Source of the DNA: Xenorhabdus sp014467285
GTDB lineage: Bacteria > Pseudomonadota > Gammaproteobacteria > Enterobacterales > Enterobacteriaceae
Reading direction: 5' to 3'
DNA: 64,000 nt
NCBI RefSeq assembly: GCF_014467285.1
Contig: NZ_NKHR01000003.1
Coordinates: forward strand, 124,001 to 188,000
This document shows positions 25,407-34,762 of the stretch, one piece after another; the stretch's first letter is position 1; each line of letters begins with the position of its first letter. The notes beneath the pieces are model-generated. The model saw nothing but the letters and a program-made list of their open reading frames with translations, had not been told where the DNA came from and made no database searches. A program made the position numbers and the translations under genes.

Positions 25407-26525
25407 TTACAGATTGAATTGCCGTTTCAGCTCATCAATGGCCTGGCGCTGAAATGCTTCAAATCGCTCTTTAGGTTGCTGCAATTGAATATTGTTCAGT
25501 AAAGGGTCAATGACATCGGTACGAATGCCACTGAGTTCCTCCATGACAGCCAATCCACAGAAAGGGACATAGGCTTCGGCATAACCGCCTTCGTGAACCA
25601 TAACTAATTTGCCATGACACAATTCATCCGCTGCTTGTTGTACATTGCGGGTCATTTCACGGAAACTGTCGCTGTGCAGTTGCATCCGTGCGAGAGGATC
25701 GAAGGCATTAGCATCATAGCCGCAGGCAACGATAATCAGCTCTGGTTGGTAACGTCGCAGGGCAGGAAGCACAATTTGATCCATGGCATAGAGATAACTA
25801 TTATGTCCAGCACCGGCCATCAATGGAATATTGATATTGAAGCCTTCTCCCTTGCCTGTACCGATATCTTCTTCACCACTGTAGCCTTCTGGATAACAAC
25901 CATCCTGATGCAGTGAAATAGTCAAAACGTCATCACGCTCCCAGAAGATATGTTGTGTACCATTACCGTGGTGAACATCCCAGTCAATAACGGCAACCCG
26001 ACCAACACCAAGCTGTTCTTTGGCATGCTCAATGGCAAGGGCGATATTGGCAAGGAAACAGAAGCCCATCGCTTTATCCGGCAGGCAGTGATGTCCGGGA
26101 GGGCGGGAAAGGCTGTAAGCATTATCTAATTCGCCTTGTAACACGGCTTTTACCGCCGCATAGGTGAGTCCGGCGGACAATTTAGCGATTTCATAGCTGC
26201 CTTGTCCCATCGTGGCTTCAGATCCTAACATTCCTCCGCCATTATCACTTACGGATTTAAAACATTGTAAATAATCTTCGGTATGAACGAGTCTTAAGGT
26301 TGCGTCATCAAGAGGTTCAGCACTCCGTAATTGCAGTGAGCGGCTTAAACCCGAAACATCCATCAGGCTTTTCATTCTGCGTTTGGTTTCTGGTGATTCA
26401 GCATGTCCCGCACTGCTAGGGGGCTGTACCCATCCACCAACGGGCAGTACGACGACATGTTGTAACCCAGCATTATGCCAGAAACAGTATTCGTCAAAGA
26501 AAAAGCCTGTCTTACGTAGCATCAT
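25407..26525 (-). CDS. Class II histone-deacetylase-like amidohydrolase
   Basis: 372 residues of the HDAC / acetylpolyamine amidohydrolase superfamily, cytoplasmic. All active-site elements are visible: RPPGHH at 141-146 (His145, His146), DWDVHHGNGTQ at 181-191 (zinc ligands Asp183, His185), GYDANAFDP (Asp271), and EGGY near residue 307. Bacterial members deacetylate acetylpolyamines or acetyl-lysine; the true substrate is unknown. It is a single gene between ilvC and rep. In E. coli this slot holds ppiC, so it is either an acquired gene or a lineage-specific retention. Upstream of its ATG is a long AT-rich gap. Confidence 0.9.
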   Translation of the reverse strand: MMLRKTGFFFDEYCFWHNAGLQHVVVLPVGGWVQPPSSAGHAESPETKRRMKSLMDVSGLSRSLQLRSAEPLDDATLRLVHTEDYLQCFKSVSDNGGGMLGSEATMGQGSYEIAKLSAGLTYAAVKAVLQGELDNAYSLSRPPGHHCLPDKAMGFCFLANIALAIEHAKEQLGVGRVAVIDWDVHHGNGTQHIFWERDDVLTISLHQDGCYPEGYSGEEDIGTGKGEGFNINIPLMAGAGHNSYLYAMDQIVLPALRRYQPELIIVACGYDANAFDPLARMQLHSDSFREMTRNVQQAADELCHGKLVMVHEGGYAEAYVPFCGLAVMEELSGIRTDVIDPLLNNIQLQQPKERFEAFQRQAIDELKRQFNL

Positions 26526-27086
26526 ATTACCTCCCTTTTATTGACTTCATGTTAATAACGTAATGATTGTTATAGCACTAATGAAAGTAAACAAATGTTA
26601 TGTATTTCAGTTAATAGATAATCACTATTTATTCAGGTGAATTAATTGAAATCCTCAGTGGAAAATTACCGGGTTAATTTGCTACCTTAATAATAATCAA
26701 TTAATACTCATGTAAAAAGGTTGATGATGATATTGATGACGGCTAACTAGCAAGGTGATGAATAATATATGATTTTCCCATCTGCTGCTCTGGTGTTCTT
26801 GGGTATAAGATGAAAAATGATAAATAACAGAAGAATAAAAATAGTTATGGCTAAGGCTATCGGCTGGTATTTATTCTTAATTTTTCTATTTTTTATTAAT
26901 CCATTAAAAAATAAAATGATCGAGAATTTTAATATGAATTGAAAATTTAACAATAGAATATATTGACACTTCTTACTCTTTTATCTTGCAATAATTTACT
27001 TACGTAAAGAAAACCGCCTCTGAGACTTGCTTTCTGCTACAATTCTGTTTCCTGATCTTTCATCCAGATATAATCTTCGAAAAAGT
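26526..27086. other. AT-rich gap between the HDAC-like gene and rep
   Basis: About 560 bp. The only open frame (26747-26953, minus strand) needs a TTG start with no visible ribosome site. I see no RNA gene, repeat or terminator. The segment between 26940 and 27086 presumably holds the rep promoter. Confidence 0.6.
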
Positions 27087-29117
27087 ATGCGATTAAATCC
27101 AAGCCAACAACAAGCGGTTGAATTTGTCACAGGGCCTTGTCTGGTTCTGGCAGGTGCAGGTTCCGGTAAAACCCGAGTGATCACCAATAAAATAGCCCAT
27201 TTGATCCGCACCTGTGGTTATCAAGCGCGCCAGATTGCCGCGGTGACTTTCACCAATAAGGCGGCACGTGAGATGAAAGAGCGTGTCGCGCAGACTTTAG
27301 GCCGCAAGGAAACGAAAGGGCTGACGATCTCAACTTTTCATACTTTGGGCTTGGAGATCGTCAAGCGTGAATACAAAGCGCTGGGCATGAAAAGTAATTT
27401 TTCACTGTTTGATGATCAAGATCAGATGGCATTGCTGAAAGATCTTACTGCGGATCTGCTGGAAGAAGATAAAGATCTGTTACAAAAACTTATCTCCTGC
27501 ATCTCCAACTGGAAGAATGACTTAATGCCGCCAGAGCAGGTGATCAGGACAGCTCGTTCGGCACAAGAACATCAATTTGCAGAGTGTTATCGCCGCTATG
27601 ATTTGCATCTGAACAGTTGTAACGTCCTTGATTTTGATGATCTGATTACCAAACCAACACTGCTACTAATGCGTGATGAAGAAGTCAGGGAACGCTGGCA
27701 GAATAAAATTCGCTATTTGCTGGTGGATGAATACCAAGATACCAATACAAGCCAGTATCAATTGGTGAAGCTATTGGTTGGGAACCGCGCACGTTTTACG
27801 GTGGTTGGTGATGATGATCAATCCATTTATTCATGGCGTGGCGCTCGCCCACAAAATTTGATCCTGCTGAAAGAGGACTTTCCGCAGTTGAATGTCATTA
27901 AGCTGGAACAAAATTACCGTTCATCGGGACGGATACTGAAAGCGGCGAACATCCTGATTGCCAACAACCCTCATGTATTTGAGAAAAAACTCTTTTCAGA
28001 GTTGAATTATGGTGACCCGCTCAGGGTGATAGAAGCGAATAATGAAGATCATGAAGCTGAGCGTGTGGTAGGAGAATTGATCGCTCATCACTTTATCAAT
28101 AAAACGGAATATAAAGATTACGCGATCCTTTATCGTGGTAATCATCAGTCCCGGATCTTCGAAAAAATGTTGATGCAAAACCGCATTCCTTATCGTATTT
28201 CGGGAGGAACGTCGTTCTTTTCCCGACCTGAAATCAAAGACTTGCTCTCTTACCTGCGTGTTTTAACCAATCCTGAAGATGATAGTGCGTTTCTGCGCAT
28301 CGTTAATACACCACGGCGAGAAATTGGTGCGGTAACGATCCAGAAATTGGGAGAGTGGGCGAATCAACGTAACAAAAGTCTGTATCAGGCCAGTTTTGAC
28401 CTTGGCTTGGAACAACATCTGAGCGGACGTGGTCTGGCTGCATTACAGCGTTTCACTCATTGGATGGAGGAAATATCCCGTCAGGCGGAGCGTGAACCAT
28501 TGCTGGCAGTGAGAGACTTACTTCGTGGTATGGATTACGAAAGCTGGTTATATGAGACTTCGCCTAGCCCAAAAGCGGCTGAAATGAGAATGAAAAACGT
28601 CAACCAACTCTTCACCTGGATGAGTGAAATGCTTGAAGGCGATGATTTGAATGAGCCAATGACGCTTTCTCAAGTCGTCGCTCGTTTTACATTGCGAGAT
28701 ATGCTGGAACGGGGAGAGGAAGATGAAGAGCTGGATCAGGTTCAGCTAATGACGTTACATGCTTCTAAGGGATTAGAATTTCCTTATGTGTTTCTGGTGG
28801 GGATGGAAGAAGGCTTGTTGCCGCATCAAAGCAGCATTGATGAAAACAATATAGAGGAAGAGCGCCGTCTGGCTTATGTCGGCATTACCCGTGCGCAGAG
28901 AGAGCTTTTTTTCACACTGAGCAAAGAACGTCGCCAGTATGGTGAACTCATTCGTCCTGAACCAAGCCGATTCTTGCTGGAATTGCCACAAGATGACTTG
29001 CATTGGCCGCGGGGGAAACGGGTGATAAGTGCAGAAGAACGAATGAAACAGGGGCAATCACGCCTTGCGGATATTAAATCGCGTTTGGGACTTGGACAGA
29101 AAACTATTGGCAGGTAA
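27087..29117 (+). CDS. rep: ATP-dependent DNA helicase Rep
   Basis: 676 residues (673 in E. coli). Superfamily 1A 3'-5' helicase that clears proteins ahead of the replication fork. Walker A GAGSGKTRV near residue 24, motif II LLVDEYQDTN, motif III VVGDDDQSIYSWRGA, motif IV EQNYRS, motif V LMTLHASKGLEFPYVF and VI YVGITRAQREL are all present in order. ATG 27087 (MRLNPSQQQAVEFVTGP) matches E. coli; the frame is open from 27027. Convergent with gppA. Confidence 0.97.
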   Translation: MRLNPSQQQAVEFVTGPCLVLAGAGSGKTRVITNKIAHLIRTCGYQARQIAAVTFTNKAAREMKERVAQTLGRKETKGLTISTFHTLGLEIVKREYKALGMKSNFSLFDDQDQMALLKDLTADLLEEDKDLLQKLISCISNWKNDLMPPEQVIRTARSAQEHQFAECYRRYDLHLNSCNVLDFDDLITKPTLLLMRDEEVRERWQNKIRYLLVDEYQDTNTSQYQLVKLLVGNRARFTVVGDDDQSIYSWRGARPQNLILLKEDFPQLNVIKLEQNYRSSGRILKAANILIANNPHVFEKKLFSELNYGDPLRVIEANNEDHEAERVVGELIAHHFINKTEYKDYAILYRGNHQSRIFEKMLMQNRIPYRISGGTSFFSRPEIKDLLSYLRVLTNPEDDSAFLRIVNTPRREIGAVTIQKLGEWANQRNKSLYQASFDLGLEQHLSGRGLAALQRFTHWMEEISRQAEREPLLAVRDLLRGMDYESWLYETSPSPKAAEMRMKNVNQLFTWMSEMLEGDDLNEPMTLSQVVARFTLRDMLERGEEDEELDQVQLMTLHASKGLEFPYVFLVGMEEGLLPHQSSIDENNIEEERRLAYVGITRAQRELFFTLSKERRQYGELIRPEPSRFLLELPQDDLHWPRGKRVISAEERMKQGQSRLADIKSRLGLGQKTIGR

Positions 29118-29131
29118 ACCACTTGATGAAA

Positions 29132-29160
29132 ACCCTGTATCCGGCATGAATACAGGGTAT
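29132..29160 (-). terminator. Hairpin between rep and gppA
   Basis: ACCCTGTAT and ATACAGGGT flank CCGGCATGA. On the minus strand the stem is followed by TTTTC, so it could terminate rhlB-gppA transcripts; support on the plus strand is weak. Confidence 0.55.
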
Positions 29161-29172
29161 GGAAATACAGGA

Positions 29173-30684
29173 TCAGCCTAGTCGGGAGTTATTCTGTTCT
29201 TCAAGAAACAGCGGCCATTGGACATAACTTTGCCATTTCATTTCCTGCTGCAACGCTTCAGCCCTGAGTGAGTGTTTCATCTGCCATTGGTAGGGAAGGG
29301 TGATCATGAGAGTTTCATTTTCTTCTACCCGTAACCGCAAAGCAGGTAAAGAGTCATCTCGCCGACGGCTGGCGAAAATAATTGCGAGGCGCAATAAACG
29401 ACATAGCCGTTGTGCCTGCAATGATGGCAGGGCATTCTGCTGGCTGAGTGATGCTAAGTCCACAGGGCCCCTTTGATTTTTCAACAGGGCGGCCAGCAGG
29501 CGTTTTTGCGCAGGTGTATAACCGGGCAGATCTAAATGGCTAACCAGATAAGCGGAATGCGCGGATCCCTGACGAAAATCAATGAACAGGCCGATTTCAT
29601 AGAGTAAACATGCGCTGCTCAATAATTCGCGGCAGCGTTCATTCAACTCCCAGGACTTGGCGATTTGCTGGCAAAAGTGTTCTGCCAACTGCCTGACACG
29701 TTGTGCTTGTTCGATATCCAGTTGAAAGCGATGCTGTATATTACGCAGGGTTTTTGCGCGAATATCTTGCTCAATTGGCAAATCCAGCATCCCGTAAACC
29801 AAACCTTCACGCAATGCGCCACCTGCCAGTGTCATGCTCTCGATTTTCAATGCCTGAAAAATAGCAATTAAGATTGCCAAACCGCTGGGAAAAACCAATG
29901 CCCGTTCGAGTGTCAGTCCATCAATTTCCAGTTCTTCCAGTTTGCCGCACTCAATTGCCTGATGTTTGAGTTGCTGAAGCTTAGGCAGGGTAATCAACTC
30001 ATCCATGCCCTGAGCGATCATGATTTCCTGCAAAGCCTGTACTGTACCGGAAGCGCCCACGCAAATGTGCCATCCCTGCTCAAGCAGAGTTGTAGTGACA
30101 GAACTTAGAATGACATGGGCAGCAGATTCCGCTTTGGCGAAATTTTCTTCTGTCAGGCTGCGATCATTGAAATAACGTTCCAACCAAGTGACGCAGCCCA
30201 TTTCAAGACTGAATAGCTGACTGGCCTTAGCCCCGGTGCCTGTTACGAGTTCTGTACTGGCACCTCCAATATCTACGACAAGCCGTTGTTCAGGCCCGCC
30301 TGTGGTGTGGGCAACGCCTTGATAAATCAGGCAAGCCTCTTCTTCACCACTGATGACATTGACAGGACTACTCAATATTGCTGAAGCTTTTCTCACAAAC
30401 TCATCCGCATTTGCTGCAAGACGCAAGGTCGCTGTAGCAACAACGCGGATCTGCGTGGCAGGAATATCCTGCAAGTATTCGGAAAAAAGGCGGAGGCACT
30501 GCCATCCCCGTTCCATTGCCTGCTGTGATAAATGGTTATTTTTATCCAACCCGGCGGCCAGCCTGACTTTGCGCTTGATGCGGGTGACCACTTGAATACT
30601 ACCGGATATTTCACGGACCACCAGCATGTGGAAACTGTTTGAGCCTAAATCGATAGCGGCATAGAGCGAAGAAGAACTCAGCAT
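29173..30684 (-). CDS. gppA: Guanosine-5'-triphosphate,3'-diphosphate pyrophosphatase GppA
   Basis: 503 residues. Exopolyphosphatase/GppA family with the actin-like ATPase fold; hydrolyses pppGpp to ppGpp and thus shapes the stringent response. N-terminal phosphate-binding motif AAIDLGSNSFHMLVV, second loop GEEEACLIYQGVAHTT, third VVDIGGASTELV, and a C-terminal HD-like region. Lies 57 bp after rhlB on the same strand, the same rhlB-gppA pair as in E. coli. About 8 residues longer than the E. coli protein. Confidence 0.95.
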   Translation of the reverse strand: MLSSSSLYAAIDLGSNSFHMLVVREISGSIQVVTRIKRKVRLAAGLDKNNHLSQQAMERGWQCLRLFSEYLQDIPATQIRVVATATLRLAANADEFVRKASAILSSPVNVISGEEEACLIYQGVAHTTGGPEQRLVVDIGGASTELVTGTGAKASQLFSLEMGCVTWLERYFNDRSLTEENFAKAESAAHVILSSVTTTLLEQGWHICVGASGTVQALQEIMIAQGMDELITLPKLQQLKHQAIECGKLEELEIDGLTLERALVFPSGLAILIAIFQALKIESMTLAGGALREGLVYGMLDLPIEQDIRAKTLRNIQHRFQLDIEQAQRVRQLAEHFCQQIAKSWELNERCRELLSSACLLYEIGLFIDFRQGSAHSAYLVSHLDLPGYTPAQKRLLAALLKNQRGPVDLASLSQQNALPSLQAQRLCRLLRLAIIFASRRRDDSLPALRLRVEENETLMITLPYQWQMKHSLRAEALQQEMKWQSYVQWPLFLEEQNNSRLG

Positions 30685-30741
30685 AGTATTTATTCCGGCA
30701 TGTGTTATTTCAGCATCGTATTATTTCATCATTGCGTCATT

Positions 30742-32025
30742 TTAGCTTGGGCGCTTGCGATTACGCGTTGGGTTGCCACGGCGCGGCATATTGGTGCGGC
30801 GTGGGTGTCCCCCTGAACGGGCGCGGTTACGGCGCTTGGGTACGGGTAAATCTTTCAGTAATGCTTCGCTGTTGTATTTGCTGACAGGTATCTGGTGCTG
30901 AATATACTCTTCAATAGCAGGTAGGTTCAGCGCGTACTCTTCACATGCCAGGCTGATGGAATGACCACTTTCTCCGGCACGACCGGTCCGGCCAATTCGA
31001 TGGACATAATCTTCACAGTCATCTGGCAGGTCATAGTTAAAGACATGCGTCACTGAGGGGATATGCAGCCCACGGGCGGCAACATCGGTGGCGACCAGAA
31101 TATCCAGATTGCCCTGACTGAATTCTTCGAGGATCCGCAGGCGCTTTTTCTGTGCAACATCACCTGTCAGCAAACCGACGCGATGACCGTCAGCGGCCAA
31201 ATGAGCCCAGACATCTTCACAACGATGTTTGGTGTTGGCAAAAATAATGCAGCGATCAGGCCACTCTTCTTCCAGCAAGGTCTGTAGCAGACGCATTTTT
31301 TCTTCATTGGAAGGATAAAACAGCTCTTCCTGAATGCGATGCCCTGTTTTCTGCAAGGGTTCTACTTCCACATATTCAGGATTATTCATTTGTTCGAAAG
31401 CCAGTTCACGCACCCGGTAAGACAGCGTTGCAGAAAACAGCAAATTCATTCTTTCAGTCGCTGCCGGGATCCGGCGGAACAACCAACGGATATCTTTGAT
31501 AAAGCCCAGGTCATACATGCGATCGGCTTCATCAAGCACAACAACTTGAATGGCACCAAGCTGGATATGCCCCTGTTTTGTGTAATCGATCAGGCGACCG
31601 GTTGTGCCAATGACGATATCGACGCCAGATTCTAACACCTTAAGTTGCTTATCATAGCCATCGCCACCATAAGCAAGACCCATTTTCAAGCCGGTGACTT
31701 CTGCCAGTTCTTCTGCATCAGAATAAATCTGGACAGCCAGTTCGCGGGTAGGCGCCATAATCAGCGCTCTTGGCTGATTGATTTTACGCGCCTTAGCAGC
31801 AGGATTAGTCAGTAAATAGTTGAAAGTAGACGTCAGGAATGCCAGCGTCTTGCCTGTTCCGGTTTGTGCTTGCCCTGCAACATCTCGGCCTTCGACAGTA
31901 AAAGGCAATGTTAGCGCCTGTATTGGCGTGCAGTTTGAAAACCCTTTTTTATCAAGAGCTTCTAAGATTTTGGGGTGCAATGCGAAGTCGGAAAACTTCT
32001 TTTCTGTCAAATGTGTTTTGCTCAT
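30742..32025 (-). CDS. rhlB: DEAD-box RNA helicase RhlB
   Basis: 427 residues (421 in E. coli). Component of the RNA degradosome that unwinds structured mRNA for RNase E/PNPase. Q motif FSNCTPIQALTLP, Walker A AQTGTGKT, motif II VLDEADRM, motif III SATLS, motif VI YVHRIGRTGRAG, and a basic RG-rich tail (PKRRNRARSGGHPRRTNMPR) for RNA binding. Divergent from trxA and co-directional with gppA. Confidence 0.96.
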   Translation of the reverse strand: MSKTHLTEKKFSDFALHPKILEALDKKGFSNCTPIQALTLPFTVEGRDVAGQAQTGTGKTLAFLTSTFNYLLTNPAAKARKINQPRALIMAPTRELAVQIYSDAEELAEVTGLKMGLAYGGDGYDKQLKVLESGVDIVIGTTGRLIDYTKQGHIQLGAIQVVVLDEADRMYDLGFIKDIRWLFRRIPAATERMNLLFSATLSYRVRELAFEQMNNPEYVEVEPLQKTGHRIQEELFYPSNEEKMRLLQTLLEEEWPDRCIIFANTKHRCEDVWAHLAADGHRVGLLTGDVAQKKRLRILEEFSQGNLDILVATDVAARGLHIPSVTHVFNYDLPDDCEDYVHRIGRTGRAGESGHSISLACEEYALNLPAIEEYIQHQIPVSKYNSEALLKDLPVPKRRNRARSGGHPRRTNMPRRGNPTRNRKRPS

Positions 32026-32145
32026 AGAGTGGTAGAATATCAGTTAACTATTGCTTTAAGAAAGTGTATCCGCTGAAATAAAGACACCCGTATGTTGGTT
32101 AATGTACAGTGATACTGTAAAAGATTTTATTTTTGGAGTAAAAAA

Positions 32146-32472
32146 ATGAGTGCGAATATTACCCATCTGACCGATGCTGGTTTTGAAAACGATGTACTGA
32201 AAGCTGAAGGTCTGATCCTCGTGGATTTTTGGGCTGAGTGGTGTGGTCCTTGCAAAATGATTGCCCCTATTCTGGATGAAATTTCTGAAGAATACGCAGG
32301 CAAACTGACCATCGCCAAGTTGAACGTTGATGATAACCCAAATACAGCACCAAAATACGGTATTCGCGGAATTCCTACACTGATTTTGTTTAAGAATGGT
32401 GAAGTGGTAGCGACAAAAGTGGGCGCTTTGTCAAAAACTCAGTTGAAAGAGTTTTTGGAGCAGTACCTCTAA
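32146..32472 (+). CDS. trxA: Thioredoxin 1 TrxA
   Basis: 108 residues (109 in E. coli). Cytoplasmic dithiol reductant with the active site WCGPC at residues 32-36 (FWAEWCGPCKMIAPIL) and the conserved cis-Pro in GIRGIPTLILF. ATG 32146 has GGAG eight bases upstream. Divergent from rhlB, and followed by the long rho leader, as in E. coli. Confidence 0.98.
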   Translation: MSANITHLTDAGFENDVLKAEGLILVDFWAEWCGPCKMIAPILDEISEEYAGKLTIAKLNVDDNPNTAPKYGIRGIPTLILFKNGEVVATKVGALSKTQLKEFLEQYL

Positions 32473-32577
32473 TTTAGAGTCCGGTCACAGTAATTACGGG
32501 CGTTTAGCGTATAGAGTGATTTATCCTATTGACCGCTAGACGTCCGCTACGAAGCGTGGTAAGTTAGCGGCCACGTG

Positions 32578-32605
32578 CTTGTATGAAACATTACTTGTAT
32601 GAAAC
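32578..32605. repeat. 12-bp direct repeat in the trxA-rho gap
   Basis: CTTGTATGAAAC occurs twice with a 16-bp period (32578-32589 and 32594-32605). Confidence 0.85.
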
Positions 32606-32836
32606 CTTGCATGAGTGAATTCTTTATTCGATATAAAGGATTATTGATGTAAAGAGTTGACATTAAGCCTGTTGCATACTAAACAATCTGTAGTGTCTGA
32701 TAAATCTGTTATTTCTGGATCACCTGAAGTATCTGATAGCATATCGCATTTAGTAAAGTTTCTGAGTCTATATACGGAGCATTCGGTATATAGCTTGGTA
32801 CGCTGATAGCGTCCTGATGCTGAACATCTTTAAACG

Positions 32837-32878
32837 GGATGTTTTTATAGTTATAACAGGATGTTTTTATAGTTATAA
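32837..32878. repeat. 20-bp direct repeat in the trxA-rho gap
   Basis: GGATGTTTTTATAGTTATAA occurs twice with a period of 22 bp (32837-32856 and 32859-32878). The copies are identical. It lies about 270 bp upstream of the rho start. Confidence 0.93.
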
Positions 32879-33146
32879 GCAGTGCTCATACTGAGATAAT
32901 GCTTACGCTGAGACAGTTCCGATATTGAAGTTAACCACGTTTCGTTATTATCTCAGTCGTGTTTTGACAGTTTGTCAGCCTTATTTTGAAATCAATCAGA
33001 GTACTTCAAACTATTGCCTTGTAATATAATTTAATATGTTAGAAGGATTTATTCGTTTCTGGTACAAATAAACAGGCACCGATAACGCTGCCATACCATT
33101 CACGTTCATAGTTCGAGATATACCCCGAGTTAAAGAACCCACCATT

Positions 33147-34406
33147 ATGAATCTTACCGAATTAAAGAATACGCCGGTATCTGAGTTGATTACTCTCGGC
33201 GAAAATATGGGGCTGGAAAATCTGGCTCGTATGCGTAAGCAAGACATCATTTTCTCTATTCTCAAACAGCATGCGAAAAGCGGAGAGGATATTTTCGGAG
33301 ATGGTGTGCTGGAGATATTACAGGATGGATTTGGTTTCCTCCGCTCCGCAGACAGTTCTTACCTTGCAGGTCCTGATGATATCTACGTTTCTCCTAGTCA
33401 AATCCGCCGTTTTAACCTCCGTACCGGTGACACCATTTCAGGGAAAATCCGCCCGCCAAAAGAAGGTGAACGCTATTTTGCCTTGCTGAAAGTTAATGAA
33501 GTTAACTTTGACAAACCTGAAAACGCCCGCAGTAAAATCTTGTTTGAAAACCTGACACCACTTCATGCCAACAACCGTTTGCGCATGGAACGCGGTAATG
33601 GTTCTACTGAGGATTTGACTGCCCGTGTTCTGGATTTGGCAGCGCCGATTGGCCGTGGTCAGCGTGGCCTGATTGTTGCTCCGCCAAAAGCAGGTAAGAC
33701 CATGCTGCTGCAAAATATTGCAGCTAACATCGCCCACAACTACCCAGACTGTGTTCTGATGGTTCTTCTGATTGATGAACGTCCAGAAGAAGTGACCGAA
33801 ATGCAACGTCTGGTAAAAGGTGAAGTGATTGCTTCAACCTTTGATGAACCGGCTTCCCGCCACGTGCAAGTGGCTGAAATGGTTATCGAAAAAGCCAAAC
33901 GTCTGGTTGAACATAAAAAAGACGTTATTATTCTGCTGGACTCCATTACTCGTCTGGCTCGTGCATATAACACCGTGGTTCCTGCTTCCGGTAAGGTATT
34001 GACCGGTGGTGTGGATGCGAATGCGCTGCATCGTCCAAAACGTTTCTTTGGTGCAGCACGTAATGTTGAAGAAGGTGGTAGTCTGACCATCATCGCAACG
34101 GCGCTGGTTGATACCGGTTCTAAGATGGATGAGGTCATTTACGAAGAATTTAAAGGTACAGGTAACATGGAGCTGCACCTGTCCCGTAAGATTGCTGAAA
34201 AACGTGTTTTCCCTGCCATTGATTACAACCGTTCTGGAACACGTAAAGAAGAGTTGCTCACTGCACAGGATGAGCTACAGAAGATGTGGATTCTACGTAA
34301 GATCATTCACCCGATGGGTGAAATCGATGCAATGGAATTCCTTATCAACAAACTGGCTATGACAAAAACAAACGAAGAGTTCTTCGACTTTATGAAACGT
34401 TCATAG
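33147..34406 (+). CDS. rho: Transcription termination factor Rho
   Basis: 419 residues, same length as E. coli Rho. Hexameric RNA-dependent ATPase that ends transcription at rut sites. N-terminal RNA-binding domain with the OB fold (ILQDGFGFLRSADSSYLAGP), P-loop GLIVAPPKAGKTML, Walker B DVIILLDSITRLARAYN, Q-loop and R-loop (VLTGGVDANALHRPKRFFGA, MELHLSRKIAEKRVFPA). ATG 33147 starts MNLTELKNTPVSELITL. Long leader upstream suggests autoregulation. Followed by an intrinsic terminator. Confidence 0.98.
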   Translation: MNLTELKNTPVSELITLGENMGLENLARMRKQDIIFSILKQHAKSGEDIFGDGVLEILQDGFGFLRSADSSYLAGPDDIYVSPSQIRRFNLRTGDTISGKIRPPKEGERYFALLKVNEVNFDKPENARSKILFENLTPLHANNRLRMERGNGSTEDLTARVLDLAAPIGRGQRGLIVAPPKAGKTMLLQNIAANIAHNYPDCVLMVLLIDERPEEVTEMQRLVKGEVIASTFDEPASRHVQVAEMVIEKAKRLVEHKKDVIILLDSITRLARAYNTVVPASGKVLTGGVDANALHRPKRFFGAARNVEEGGSLTIIATALVDTGSKMDEVIYEEFKGTGNMELHLSRKIAEKRVFPAIDYNRSGTRKEELLTAQDELQKMWILRKIIHPMGEIDAMEFLINKLAMTKTNEEFFDFMKRS

Positions 34407-34449
34407 TTCTGAAATAGTTTTTAATAAAGAAAAGCAGCTATTACACCAA

Positions 34450-34478
34450 AGCGCCACATTCCTGTGGCGTTTTTTTTA
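34450..34478 (+). terminator. rho terminator
   Basis: GCGCCACA-TTCC-TGTGGCGT followed by eight T, 44 bp after the rho stop. Confidence 0.92.
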
Positions 34479-34762
34479 TCAGTGACTTACTCTATTGCCC
34501 TGAAATGGTACATTTTTTGCATGTTTTTCGAGTGATTAAATGAGTGTTTTCTGAACTTACGCTTTATAGTGCCTTATAGATAGTTGTTCAGTAGATGATT
34601 ATCAGTCACGTTCTACTATTTGCATGATCCATTTAATAATTTTTATAAGTCAGTAAGCCTTGTTTTGTTAACAGGGAATTTATGGGATTGGGGTTGAATG
34701 GGACATCCATAAGTGAATGAAAAATAGATGCCCCATCATTATTTTTACAGAGAGTTGTTATT
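34479..34762. other. Promoter region of the enterobacterial common antigen operon
   Basis: 284 bp between the rho terminator and the GTG of wecA, AT-rich, without coding potential. By position it must contain the promoter of the wec operon; I could not fix the elements with confidence. Confidence 0.5.

Larger units (their letters stand above)
32473..33146 (+). other. Long untranslated region between trxA and rho
   Basis: 674 bp without a credible protein gene. In enterobacteria this region holds the rho promoter and leader where Rho autoregulates by terminating its own transcript. Within it are two imperfect duplications (see repeats at 32578 and 32837) and a short unsupported 11-codon frame MLEGFIRFWYK at 33036. 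No clear equivalent of the E. coli rhoL peptide was found. Confidence 0.6.

Noticed and set aside
26747..26953. 68-codon hydrophobic frame in the HDAC-rep gap, with one membrane-like segment
   Set aside because: Needs a TTG start, has no internal Met and no visible ribosome site, and is extremely AT-rich; no homology recognised.
33036..33071. 11-codon frame MLEGFIRFWYK ahead of rho as a rhoL-like leader peptide
   Set aside because: No ribosome binding site and no similarity to the E. coli leader peptide; too short to support.
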